This document shows positions 32,782 through 41,584 of a stretch of 64,000 nt of DNA, one piece after another. Position numbers and translations under genes: made by a program. The notes under the pieces are model-generated. The model saw nothing but the letters and a program-made list of their open reading frames with translations. It was not told where the DNA came from and did not search any database. How positions within the stretch are numbered: position 1 is the stretch's first letter; each line of letters opens with the position of its first letter. This stretch comes from Claveliimonas monacensis (lineage in GTDB: Bacteria > Bacillota > Clostridia > Lachnospirales > Lachnospiraceae): positions 186,001 to 250,000 of the forward strand of contig NZ_JADCKL010000001.1 in the NCBI RefSeq assembly GCF_014982975.1. The letters are read 5' to 3'.

Positions 32782-34104
32782 ATGAATGTGCTTTTTATTT
32801 CACTGGGCTGTGATAAAAATCTGGTGGACTCAGAGGTCATGATCGGCCTGCTGGCAGACAAGGGCTACCAGATGACGGACGATGAGACCCAGGCTGATGT
32901 GATCGTCATCAACACCTGCTGTTTCATCCATGATGCCAAGGAGGAGAGCATCCAGACCATCCTGGAGATGGCAGAATACAAAAAGACAGGCACTCTGAAG
33001 GCGCTTATTGTCACCGGCTGCCTGGCCCAGAGATACCAGGAGGAGATCCTGGAGGAGATACCGGAAGTGGACGAAGTGCTGGGCACCACATCCTACGACA
33101 AGATCGTGGATGCCATACAGGAGGCACTGGAGGGAAAAAGCGGCGTCCGGATCGAGGACATCGACGCCCTGCCCCTGCCTGATACCAAGCGGCTTGTGAC
33201 CACAGGCGGACATTTTGCCTACCTCAAGATCGCGGAGGGCTGCGACAAGCACTGCACCTACTGTATCATACCGAAGATCCGGGGCAACTACCGCAGCGTT
33301 CCCATGGAGCGGCTTGTGAAGGAGGCCAGGGACCTGGCGGAAGACGGCGTGAAGGAGCTGATCCTGGTGGCCCAGGAGACCACTATCTACGGGACTGACC
33401 TATACGGGGAGAAATCCCTGCACCGGCTTTTGCGGGAGCTGTGCAAAATCGATGGCATCCGGTGGATCCGGATCCTCTACTGCTACCCGGAGGAGATCGA
33501 CGATCACCTCATCCAGGTCATGAAGGAGGAGCCCAAGATCTGCCACTATCTGGATCTTCCCATCCAGCATGCCAGTACAGAGATCCTGCGCAGGATGGGA
33601 CGGCGTACTTCAAGGGAGGACCTGGAGGAGATCATCGGGAAGCTGAGAAGAGAGATCCCGGACATTGCCATCCGCACCACCCTCATCACTGGATTCCCCG
33701 GGGAGACAAAGGAACAGCATGAAGAGCTGATGGACTTTGTGGATCAGATGGAATTTGACCGCCTTGGCGTCTTTACCTACTCACCGGAGGAGGGGACCCC
33801 GGCAGCCCAGATGGAAGACCAGATCCCGGAGGAAGTAAAAGAAGACCGGCAGGCAGAGCTGATGGAGCTTCAGCAGGAGATCGCCTTTGACCTGGCAGAA
33901 GACATGATCGGCCGGGAAGTGCTGGTTATGATCGAGGGAAAGGTAGCCGATGAGAACGCCTACGTGGGCAGAACCTACAAGGATGCGCCGAACGTGGATG
34001 GGCTGATCTTTGTAAATACAGATGAGGAACTGATGTCCGGCGATTTTGCCAGGGTGAAAGTCACAGGGGCAGCAGAATACGATTTGATAGGAGAGTTGAT
34101 GTAA
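32782..34104 (+). CDS. rimO: Ribosomal protein S12 methylthiotransferase RimO
   Basis: 440 residues: N-terminal UPF0004 domain with Cys in GCDKNL, NTCCFI and TGCLAQR for one 4Fe-4S cluster, radical-SAM motif CDKHCTYC (C154, C158, C161) for the second, and a C-terminal TRAM domain. It adds a methylthio group to an Asp of ribosomal protein S12. The start VLFISLGCDKNLVDSE is the RimO (not MiaB) type. pgsA begins 2 bases after it. Confidence 0.95.
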   Translation: MNVLFISLGCDKNLVDSEVMIGLLADKGYQMTDDETQADVIVINTCCFIHDAKEESIQTILEMAEYKKTGTLKALIVTGCLAQRYQEEILEEIPEVDEVLGTTSYDKIVDAIQEALEGKSGVRIEDIDALPLPDTKRLVTTGGHFAYLKIAEGCDKHCTYCIIPKIRGNYRSVPMERLVKEARDLAEDGVKELILVAQETTIYGTDLYGEKSLHRLLRELCKIDGIRWIRILYCYPEEIDDHLIQVMKEEPKICHYLDLPIQHASTEILRRMGRRTSREDLEEIIGKLRREIPDIAIRTTLITGFPGETKEQHEELMDFVDQMEFDRLGVFTYSPEEGTPAAQMEDQIPEEVKEDRQAELMELQQEIAFDLAEDMIGREVLVMIEGKVADENAYVGRTYKDAPNVDGLIFVNTDEELMSGDFARVKVTGAAEYDLIGELM

Positions 34105-34105
34105 G

Positions 34106-34648
34106 ATGAATTTGCCAAACAAACTGACCGTACTGCGGGTAATCATGGTACCATTTTTTGTGTTTTTTATGCTGACGGATTTCGCCGGGGATGCCAGCAA
34201 ATGGATCGCTCTTGTGATCTTCTGCGCTGCCAGTCTCACGGACATGCTGGACGGAAAGATCGCCAGAGCCAGGAACCTGGTGACAAACTTCGGAAAATTC
34301 ATGGATCCTCTGGCAGATAAACTCCTTGTGTGCTCTGCCATGATCTGCCTGATCCCCTCCGGACAGCTTCCGGCCTGGGTTGTGATCGTCATCATTGCCA
34401 GGGAATTCATTATCAGCGGTTTCCGCCTTGTGGCAGCTGACAGCGGCATTGTCATCGCGGCCAGCTACTGGGGGAAATTCAAGACCGTGTCCCAGATGTT
34501 CATGGTGATCGTGCTGATCGCTGATCTGGGTGGTGTGTTTGACACCATCGGCACTGTGCTGATCTGGATCGCGCTGATCCTGACAGTGATCTCTCTGATT
34601 GATTATATTGCGAAAAACGTGGAAGTGCTGACAAAGGGAGGAATGTAG
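34106..34648 (+). CDS. pgsA: CDP-diacylglycerol-glycerol-3-phosphate 3-phosphatidyltransferase
   Basis: 180 residues with about four membrane helices. The CDP-alcohol phosphotransferase signature DMLDGKIAR...G...D...D is complete (FMDPLADK ends it). It makes phosphatidylglycerol phosphate, the first step to phosphatidylglycerol. It is set between rimO and cinA with 1-2 bases on either side, the conserved Clostridial order. Confidence 0.94.
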   Translation: MNLPNKLTVLRVIMVPFFVFFMLTDFAGDASKWIALVIFCAASLTDMLDGKIARARNLVTNFGKFMDPLADKLLVCSAMICLIPSGQLPAWVVIVIIAREFIISGFRLVAADSGIVIAASYWGKFKTVSQMFMVIVLIADLGGVFDTIGTVLIWIALILTVISLIDYIAKNVEVLTKGGM

Positions 34649-34649
34649 G

Positions 34650-35924
34650 ATGACCGTTGAGCTGATATCAGTCGGTACGGAGATACTTCTTGGAAATATT
34701 GTAAATACAAACGCCGCCTATCTGGCAGAGAAGATCGCCCTTCTGGGACTTTCCTGCTACCACCAGAGCGCGGTGGGAGACAATGAGGAGCGTCTGGAGG
34801 ACGCCATCCGGCTGGCCCTTTCCAGATCCGACATTGTGATCCTGAGCGGCGGCCTTGGACCCACCAAGGATGACCTGACAAAAGAGGTGACGGCAAAAGT
34901 GTTCGGGAGAGAGCTCTATGAGGATGCCCACTCCAAAGAGCGGATCCAGGCTTACTTTGACAGGAGGAGAGCCCAGGGCCGGGAGATCACGGCCAACAAC
35001 TGGAAGCAGGCCCTTGTCCCGGAGGGAGCCATTGTGGTGGACAACTACAACGGCACAGCGCCGGGCATCATCCTGGAGGATAAGGAAAATGGGAAGACAG
35101 CCATTCTGCTGCCGGGACCTCCCAATGAGATCCGGCCCATGTTTGAGCGGGACATAGCGCCCTATCTGAATAAACTGCAGCCGGAGGGCATCTACTCAAA
35201 AATGGTGAAGATCTGTTCCATCGGCGAGAGCCAGGCAGAGACTATGGTGGCAGATCTGATGGATGCCCAGAGCAACCCCACTCTTGCGCCCTATGCCAAG
35301 ACAGGTGAGGTGCATTTCCGGGTGACTGCCAAGGCAGCTGACGAGGAGACAGCCTGCAGGCTCATGGAGCCCATGCTTCAGGAGCTTAAGAAGCGGTTTG
35401 GGGATTACATCTATACTATGGACGAGGAAGTGACTCTGGAAGAGGCAGTTGTGGACATGCTTCGGGAGAGACAGATGACAGTTACTACGGCCGAGTCCTG
35501 CACAGGGGGACTGCTGGCCGGAAGGATCATGAATGTCCCCGGCGCTTCCAGCGTTTACAGGGAGGGGTATATCACCTACTCTAATGAAGCAAAAGAAAAG
35601 CTCCTCGGCGTAGAGCACCAGACGCTGGAGACCGTTGGGGCGGTGAGCCCGGAGACGGCGGAACAGATGGCCAGGGGCGCAGCACGCCAGGCAGGGGCGG
35701 ACGCGGCCCTGGCTGTCACCGGCATTGCAGGGCCGGACGGAGGAACGCCGGAGAAGCCGGTGGGTCTTGTGTACATTGGGTGCTGTGTGCAGGGAAGGAT
35801 CCGGGTGGAAGAATTCCACTTTACCGGAAACCGCAGCAAGAACCGCGACTACGCTGTCGTCAGGGCACTGACCCTGCTGCGGGAAGAGCTTCTCCGGGAT
35901 CAGACACAGGCAGAGATACGATAG
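34650..35924 (+). CDS. cinA: CinA family competence/damage-inducible protein
   Basis: 424 residues, two domains. The N-terminal molybdopterin-binding-like domain (about 1-165, SGGLGPTKDDLTKE) is the ADP-ribose/NMN pyrophosphatase part. The C-terminal domain (about 260-415, TTAESCTGGLLAGRI and GAVSPETAEQMARGA) is NMN deamidase. Ribosome site GGGAGG. recA often follows cinA; here a GNAT-fusion gene does. Confidence 0.94.
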   Translation: MTVELISVGTEILLGNIVNTNAAYLAEKIALLGLSCYHQSAVGDNEERLEDAIRLALSRSDIVILSGGLGPTKDDLTKEVTAKVFGRELYEDAHSKERIQAYFDRRRAQGREITANNWKQALVPEGAIVVDNYNGTAPGIILEDKENGKTAILLPGPPNEIRPMFERDIAPYLNKLQPEGIYSKMVKICSIGESQAETMVADLMDAQSNPTLAPYAKTGEVHFRVTAKAADEETACRLMEPMLQELKKRFGDYIYTMDEEVTLEEAVVDMLRERQMTVTTAESCTGGLLAGRIMNVPGASSVYREGYITYSNEAKEKLLGVEHQTLETVGAVSPETAEQMARGAARQAGADAALAVTGIAGPDGGTPEKPVGLVYIGCCVQGRIRVEEFHFTGNRSKNRDYAVVRALTLLREELLRDQTQAEIR

Positions 35925-35942
35925 AAGAAGGAGGAAGATCCT

Positions 35943-37388
35943 ATGATCATACGCAGACTGGAAGGACAGGAGGTACTGGATGCGCTCCATCTTGTGTGGG
36001 AAGTGTTTGCACAGGATGTGGCGCCTCTGTATACAGCAGAGGGTGTGGCTTCTTTTCAGGATTTCATCAGATATCCAAACATAGAGAAAAAGATGCAGGC
36101 AGAAGGGCTGGCTCTGTTCGGCGCCTTTGAGGGGCCACAGATGCTGGGAGCAGGGGGAATTCTGCCCACAGGACATATCGCCCTTCTCTTTGTGAGGCGG
36201 GAATACCAGCACAGAGGGATTGGGAAAGCCCTTTTGATGGAGATGTGTTCTTTCGCAGTCCAGGTGTACGGCGTGCAGAAATTTACTGTCAACGCCTCTC
36301 CGGGAGCGGTGGATGCCTACCGGCACATGGGGATGCATGACACGGCGCCGGAGCAGAATGCAGGCGGGATGCGCTTTATTCCTATGGAGATGTGGGCTGC
36401 ATCTGTCCCTATCAGGAAGAAGAGGGGAAAAGGCATGTATATCGCCGGTGCGGTGGGAGCTCTGTGTCTTGTGCTGACCTTTGTGGTAGGCGCTGCCATT
36501 ACCAGGGAACTGGACTACGCAGCCGAGAACGGCGTGGACGGATACCTGGAGGACGGCGGCCAGTGGGGAGAGGACGGCTCTTCTATCGAGGACTGGTATG
36601 ATGAATTTTACGGGGATTATGGGCAGGATGACAGCGAACCTCAGGAAGAGTCAGGCATAGACGCCATTCCGGAGTATGTGGATGAGGACTGCGGTTATGA
36701 GGTGACAGAGGACAATTATACCTACACGGCGGATAACACCAGCAGTACGACGATCCAGTTCGAGGTCTATTATCCCCAGGTGGACGGCCTGGATGCAGCT
36801 GTGCAGGAGAGCGTGAACGCTGCGCTTCAGGACTGCGCCCTGGCTTCTGTGGACAAGCTTTACCTGGACCCTTCCGATGAGATGAAGGAGAAGGTGCTGG
36901 GGGAGGAGTACCCGGTGCTGGCCAGCTTTGTGGAATATAAAGTGACCTATCAGAGTCAGTCCCTCTTAAGTGTTGTGTTCCAGGATTACAGCTACGAGGG
37001 AAGCGAGAGTGATTATCACGTGGCTCTGCGCTGTGTCAATATCAACCTGCAGGACGGGACTCTCTACGAGGTGAAAGATATTGTCAGCCTGGACGACCAT
37101 TTTGTCTCTGCGTGGGCAGAAGGCATGCGGGACGAGGCAGATGACGATACGCTTCTGTCCGAATTGAACACAGAAGACATGAAGGCTGTCCTGGGCGGAG
37201 ATACGAAAGACGGCGTCTACGAGCCGGAATTTTTCGTGGATGCAGAAGGCCTGGAGATCGGCCTGTCCTTCCGCTATCCGGCGGACAGCCAGGATGACAG
37301 AGGCTATGCCTGGGTGACAGCCCCCTTTGAATTTGATGAGATAGCAGCCTTTGCCTCAGACAGCAGTTTCTGGACACTGGTCCGGTAG
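35943..37388 (+). CDS. GNAT acetyltransferase - membrane helix - extracytoplasmic domain fusion
   Basis: 481 residues in three parts. About 1-155 is a GNAT N-acetyltransferase fold, with its acetyl-CoA loop in YQHRGIGKALL (Q89-G94). KKRGKGMYIAGAVGALCLVLTFVVGAAI (about 160-186) is one transmembrane helix. The rest (about 190-481) is an acidic extracytoplasmic part with an Asp/Glu/Tyr/Gly-rich linker and then an alpha/beta domain (VYYPQVDGLDAAVQESVNAAL and AEGLEIGLSFRYP) resembling RsiV-like DUF3298/DUF4163 domains. It looks like a device linking acetylation inside to something outside. Function unknown. Confidence 0.75.
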   Translation: MIIRRLEGQEVLDALHLVWEVFAQDVAPLYTAEGVASFQDFIRYPNIEKKMQAEGLALFGAFEGPQMLGAGGILPTGHIALLFVRREYQHRGIGKALLMEMCSFAVQVYGVQKFTVNASPGAVDAYRHMGMHDTAPEQNAGGMRFIPMEMWAASVPIRKKRGKGMYIAGAVGALCLVLTFVVGAAITRELDYAAENGVDGYLEDGGQWGEDGSSIEDWYDEFYGDYGQDDSEPQEESGIDAIPEYVDEDCGYEVTEDNYTYTADNTSSTTIQFEVYYPQVDGLDAAVQESVNAALQDCALASVDKLYLDPSDEMKEKVLGEEYPVLASFVEYKVTYQSQSLLSVVFQDYSYEGSESDYHVALRCVNINLQDGTLYEVKDIVSLDDHFVSAWAEGMRDEADDDTLLSELNTEDMKAVLGGDTKDGVYEPEFFVDAEGLEIGLSFRYPADSQDDRGYAWVTAPFEFDEIAAFASDSSFWTLVR

Positions 37389-37424
37389 AATAGAGTTTCT
37401 GAAAATATAGGAGAAGATTTGTAA

Positions 37425-39608
37425 ATGAAAGCATTGGTTATCGCAGAAAAGCCGTCGGTGGCAAGAGATATCGCCAGAGTGTTAAAGTGCGGGAAAAATA
37501 TTTCCGGAGCCATTGAGGGCGGACAGTACATCGTCACCTGGGGGCTTGGGCATCTTGTAACCCTGGCAGACCCGGAGGACTATGATCCCAAGTACAAGGC
37601 CTGGAAGCTGGATGATCTTCCCCTGATGCCCAAGGAATTTAAGCTGGAAGTGATTCGCCAGAGCCAGAAACAGTATCAGGCCGTCAAAGCCCAGATCCAC
37701 AGGAAGGATGTGGGGGAGATCATCATCGCCACAGACGCTGGCCGGGAGGGCGAGCTGGTAGCCAGGCTGATCCTTGCCAAGGCGGGCAGCAAAAAGCCCA
37801 TCAAGAGACTCTGGATCTCCTCCGTCACAGACAAGGCTATCCGGGAGGGATTTGCCCATCTGCGCAGCGGCCATGACTATGACCCGCTCTACGACGCTGC
37901 TCTGTGCCGTGCGGAGGCGGACTGGCTTGTGGGGATCAACGCCACACGGGCGCTGACCTGCAAGTATAACGCCCAGCTCTCCTGCGGCAGGGTCCAGACC
38001 CCCACCCTGGCCATTGTGGCAAAAAGAGAGGAGCAGATCCGCAGCTTTGTCCCCCAGACATACTATGGCATGCGGGCGGCCGCAAAGGGACTCACTCTTG
38101 TGTGGAAAGATGGGAAGTCGGGGAGCACAAGAACCTTTGACAGAGGAAAGATCCAGAACCTGAAAAAGGAACTGGAAGGGGAGGAGGCAGTGATCCGGGA
38201 AGTGAAAGCGTCCAGGAAAAAGACATACGCGCCTCTTCTCTATGATCTGACAGAACTCCAGAAGGACGCCTACAAAAAGTTTGGCTTCTCCCCCAAGGAG
38301 ACACTGAACATCATGCAGCGGCTCTATGAGAACCACAAGGTGCTGACCTATCCCAGGACAGACTCCCGGTATATCAGCAGCGATATTGTGCCTACTATAA
38401 AAGACAGGCTCGGCGCCTGCGCTGTAGGTCCCTACCGGAAGCTGGCCGCAAAGGTGATGCGTGTCCAGGTGAGTCCAAAGGCCTCCTTTGTGAATGATAA
38501 AAAGGTGTCCGACCACCACGCTATTATTCCCACAGAGCAGTATGTGGAGCTGACCCACATGACAAACGAAGAGAGAAAGATCTACGATCTGGTGGTAAGA
38601 AGATTCCTGGCTGTCCTCTATCCCCCGGCAGAGTATGAGGAGATCCAGCTTGCTGCCTCTGTCGGGAGAGAAGATTTCACTGCCAAAGGAAAACATATGC
38701 TGAAAGAAGGATGGCGGGAAGTCTATGACTCTGACCAGGAGGAAGAGGAAGATGACGAGGAGGATGTAAGAAGCCAGGCGCTTCCGAAGCTGGAGAAGGG
38801 AAGCCGGATCAGCGGCCTTCACCTTACTGTCACCGAGGGCCGGACAAAGCCCCCTGCCAGATTTAATGAGGGAACTCTCCTTGCGGCGATGGAGAACCCG
38901 GCAGCCTACATGGAAAGCCATGACAAAAAGGCGGCAAAGACGCTGGGAGAGACCGGCGGCCTGGGGACTGTGGCTACAAGGGCGGACATCATGGACAAGC
39001 TGTTCGGCAGTTTCCTCCTTGAGAAGCGGGGAAATGAGATCTATCTCACCTCCAAGGCAAAACAGCTTTTAGAGCTGGTTCCTGCGGACCTGAAAAAGCC
39101 GGAGCTCACAGCTGACTGGGAGATGAAGCTCTCCCGGATCGCGGAGGGAAAGCTGAAGCGGACTGCCTTTATGCACGATATCCGGGATTACGCCGGGGCA
39201 GTCACAGAGGAGATCCGCACCGGCACAGGAACCTTCCGCCACGACAATCTGACCAACACCAAATGCCCGGTCTGCGGAAAGCGGATGCTGAAGGTGAAGG
39301 GAAAGAACGCGGAGATGCTGGTGTGTCAGGACAGAGAGTGCGGCCACCGGGAGACCATTGCCCGCACCTCCAACGCACGGTGTCCAAACTGCCACAAGAA
39401 GATGATGCTCAAAGGGCAGGGAGACGGGCAGGTCTTTGTCTGCTCCTGCGGATACAAGGAGAAGCTGTCCGCCTTCAAAGAGCGCAGAAAGAAAGAGGGG
39501 GCAGGCGTCAGCAAGCGGGATGTCCGAAAATATCTGGACAGGCAGAAGGACGAACCTGTCAACACGGCATTTGCGGATGCCCTCGCAGGCATAAAGCTGG
39601 ACCAGTAG
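37425..39608 (+). CDS. topB: DNA topoisomerase III (type IA, second copy, with zinc ribbons)
   Basis: 727 residues. Toprim domain start KALVIAEKPSVARDIAR and ATDAGREGEL; catalytic Tyr309 in LTYPRTDSR. Unlike the copy at 16075, the C-terminus carries two Cys4-type zinc ribbons (CPVCGKRM..., then CPNCHKK...CSCGYKE at about 615-680) before a Lys/Arg-rich tail. The intact active site implies a decatenating topoisomerase. GTAAATG at 37425 with a weak GGAGAAG upstream. It follows the GNAT fusion gene by 36 bases. Confidence 0.93.
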   Translation: MKALVIAEKPSVARDIARVLKCGKNISGAIEGGQYIVTWGLGHLVTLADPEDYDPKYKAWKLDDLPLMPKEFKLEVIRQSQKQYQAVKAQIHRKDVGEIIIATDAGREGELVARLILAKAGSKKPIKRLWISSVTDKAIREGFAHLRSGHDYDPLYDAALCRAEADWLVGINATRALTCKYNAQLSCGRVQTPTLAIVAKREEQIRSFVPQTYYGMRAAAKGLTLVWKDGKSGSTRTFDRGKIQNLKKELEGEEAVIREVKASRKKTYAPLLYDLTELQKDAYKKFGFSPKETLNIMQRLYENHKVLTYPRTDSRYISSDIVPTIKDRLGACAVGPYRKLAAKVMRVQVSPKASFVNDKKVSDHHAIIPTEQYVELTHMTNEERKIYDLVVRRFLAVLYPPAEYEEIQLAASVGREDFTAKGKHMLKEGWREVYDSDQEEEEDDEEDVRSQALPKLEKGSRISGLHLTVTEGRTKPPARFNEGTLLAAMENPAAYMESHDKKAAKTLGETGGLGTVATRADIMDKLFGSFLLEKRGNEIYLTSKAKQLLELVPADLKKPELTADWEMKLSRIAEGKLKRTAFMHDIRDYAGAVTEEIRTGTGTFRHDNLTNTKCPVCGKRMLKVKGKNAEMLVCQDRECGHRETIARTSNARCPNCHKKMMLKGQGDGQVFVCSCGYKEKLSAFKERRKKEGAGVSKRDVRKYLDRQKDEPVNTAFADALAGIKLDQ

Positions 39609-39627
39609 AAAAATTGCTGAAACCAGA

Positions 39628-39656
39628 TTGACGAATGTCGAAAATTATGAGAGAAT
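39628..39656 (+). promoter_or_regulatory. Possible promoter of the IscU-like/GGGtGRT operon
   Basis: TTGACG (39628-39633) with GAGAAT 17 bases on (39651-39656). The -35 is good and the -10 partial. The resulting 5' leader would hold the hairpin at 39701-39726. Confidence 0.4.
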
Positions 39657-39700
39657 AATTTTAGGTATGGGTTAAATATATAACGACCCTGCAAATAATC

Positions 39701-39726
39701 CGTACATGCAGCCAAGGGCATGTACG
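39701..39726 (+). repeat. Leader hairpin upstream of the IscU-like gene
   Basis: CGTACATGC and GCATGTACG form a perfect 9-base stem with an 8-base loop (39710-39717). It stands just before the ribosome site AAAGGAG (39734-39740). It could stabilise the mRNA or bind a regulator. Confidence 0.55.
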
Positions 39727-39747
39727 CATATCGAAAGGAGTTTTAAA

Positions 39748-40440
39748 ATGATTTATTCACATGAAGTAGAAATGATGTGTCCGGTAGCTCAGGGTGCAAA
39801 TCACGGACCGGCTCCGATCCCGGAAGAAGCAAAATGGGTACAGGCTAAAGAGATCAAAGACATCTCCGGATTTACACACGGTGTGGGCTGGTGTGCGCCT
39901 CAGCAGGGAGCATGCAAGCTGACACTGAATGTAAAAGACGGTATCATCCAGGAGGCTCTTGTTGAGACACTGGGATGTTCCGGAATGACTCACTCCGCAG
40001 CTATGGCTTCCGAGATCCTGCCTGGAAAGACAATTCTTGAGGCACTGAACACAGACCTTGTCTGTGACGCTATCAACACAGCCATGAGAGAGCTCTTCCT
40101 CCAGATCGTTTACGGAAGAACACAGAGTGCGTTCTCTGAGAACGGCCTTGCTATCGGAGCAGGACTGGAAGACCTCGGAAAAGGACTCCGTTCACAGGTT
40201 GGAACTATGTATGGTACATTAGCCAAAGGTCCCCGTTACCTTGAGATGGCAGAGGGATATGTAACAGGTATCGCTCTTGACGAGAACGATGAGATCATCG
40301 GATACCAGTTCGTAAACCTTGGAAAACTGACAGACTTTATCAAAAACGGCGATACACCGAACGATGCCTGGGAGAAGGCAAAAGGCCAGTACGGACGTGT
40401 GGATGACGCTGTGAAGATCATCGATCCGCGCAAAGAGTAA
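39748..40440 (+). CDS. IscU/NifU-like iron-sulfur scaffold protein
   Basis: 230 residues from ATG at 39748, behind AAAGGAG. LVETLGCSGMTHSAAMASEILPGK fits the IscU/NifU-N fold; candidate cluster ligands are Cys49, Cys56 and Cys77, plus C11 outside the core. The C-terminal 100 residues are unlike IscU. Codon choice (CGT, ACA, CTT, GGA rather than CGG and CTG) is biased compared with neighbours, which suggests high expression. It is paired with the GGGtGRT gene 50 bases downstream, an arrangement I recall across Clostridia. The partner receiving the cluster is unknown. Confidence 0.8.
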   Translation: MIYSHEVEMMCPVAQGANHGPAPIPEEAKWVQAKEIKDISGFTHGVGWCAPQQGACKLTLNVKDGIIQEALVETLGCSGMTHSAAMASEILPGKTILEALNTDLVCDAINTAMRELFLQIVYGRTQSAFSENGLAIGAGLEDLGKGLRSQVGTMYGTLAKGPRYLEMAEGYVTGIALDENDEIIGYQFVNLGKLTDFIKNGDTPNDAWEKAKGQYGRVDDAVKIIDPRKE

Positions 40441-40489
40441 TAGCAGGTTGTCGCAGAGAATAAAGGTAATAATTCAGGAGGATACATAA

Positions 40490-41500
40490 ATGGCTTTATT
40501 TGAATCATATGAAAGAAGAATTGATAAAATCAATGAAGTATTAAACAGCTACGGCATTGCTTCACTGGAAGAAGCTGAGAAGATCACAAAAGATGCCGGA
40601 CTGGACGTATACAATCAGATCAAAGGTATTCAGCCGATCTGTTTCGAGAATGCATGCTGGGCTTACATCACAGGTGCAGCTATCGCCATCAAGAAGGGCT
40701 GTGAGACAGCAGCAGACGCCGCAGCAGCCATCGGAGAGGGCCTGCAGGCTTTCTGTATTCCGGGATCCGTTGCTGACCAGCGTAAAGTAGGTCTTGGACA
40801 TGGTAACCTTGGCAAGATGCTCCTTGAGGAGACAACAGACTGCTTCTGCTTCCTGGCTGGACATGAGTCCTTCGCAGCAGCAGAGGGTGCGATCGGTATC
40901 GCTGAGAAAGCAAACAAAGTGCGCAAGAAACCTCTCCGTGTTATCCTGAACGGACTTGGAAAAGACGCTGCAAAGATCATTTCCAGGATCAACGGTTTCA
41001 CATATGTACAGACAGAGTACGACTACTTCACAGGCGAGCTGAAAGAAGTACAGAGAATTGCTTACTCTGACGGACTTCGCTCCAAAGTAAACTGCTACGG
41101 TGCAAACGACGTGCGCGAGGGTGTTGCCATCATGTGGAAAGAGGGCGTTGACGTTTCCATCACAGGTAACTCCACAAACCCGACACGTTTCCAGCATCCG
41201 GTTGCAGGAACATACAAAAAAGAGTGCGTAGAGGCAGGAAAGAAATACTTCTCCGTTGCATCTGGCGGTGGTACAGGACGTACACTTCACCCGGACAACA
41301 TGGCTGCAGGACCGGCTTCCTACGGTATGACAGATACAATGGGACGTATGCATTCTGACGCTCAGTTTGCAGGATCCTCTTCCGTACCGGCTCACGTAGA
41401 GATGATGGGTCTGATCGGTGCAGGAAACAACCCGATGGTTGGTATGACTGTTGCAGTTGCCGTTTCTATTGAGGAAGCAAAGAAAGCCGGCAAATTCTAG
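40490..41500 (+). CDS. GGGtGRT family protein
   Basis: 336 residues preceded by CAGGAGG. The family takes its name from the motif SGGGTGRT, here at residues 258-265 (followed by LHPDNMAAGPASYGM). No function known to me. Visible traits: a Gly/Ala-rich, presumably cytoplasmic alpha/beta protein with several conserved Cys (FENACW, ETTDCFCF, VNCYGAND) and no signal peptide. Its codon use is strongly biased like that of the gene before it, so high expression is likely. A strong terminator at 41515-41556 ends the two-gene unit. Confidence 0.82.
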   Translation: MALFESYERRIDKINEVLNSYGIASLEEAEKITKDAGLDVYNQIKGIQPICFENACWAYITGAAIAIKKGCETAADAAAAIGEGLQAFCIPGSVADQRKVGLGHGNLGKMLLEETTDCFCFLAGHESFAAAEGAIGIAEKANKVRKKPLRVILNGLGKDAAKIISRINGFTYVQTEYDYFTGELKEVQRIAYSDGLRSKVNCYGANDVREGVAIMWKEGVDVSITGNSTNPTRFQHPVAGTYKKECVEAGKKYFSVASGGGTGRTLHPDNMAAGPASYGMTDTMGRMHSDAQFAGSSSVPAHVEMMGLIGAGNNPMVGMTVAVAVSIEEAKKAGKF

Positions 41501-41514
41501 GAAAAGATCAAAGT

Positions 41515-41556
41515 GGACTTCCCGGAGCAGCGCAGGCTGCGGGGAAGTCCTTTTTT
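41515..41556 (+). terminator. Strong rho-independent terminator of the GGGtGRT operon
   Basis: GGACTTCCC and GGGAAGTCC, with inner GCAGC/GCTGC, form a long stem followed by six T. Confidence 0.85.
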
Positions 41557-41584
41557 CATGCTGATGAGAGTGGAGACAAATATT

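Noticed and set aside
37482-38921. 479-codon open frame on the minus strand
   Set aside because: Lies fully antisense to the clear topoisomerase III gene, has no ribosome site and reads as His/Leu-rich sequence with no known fold.
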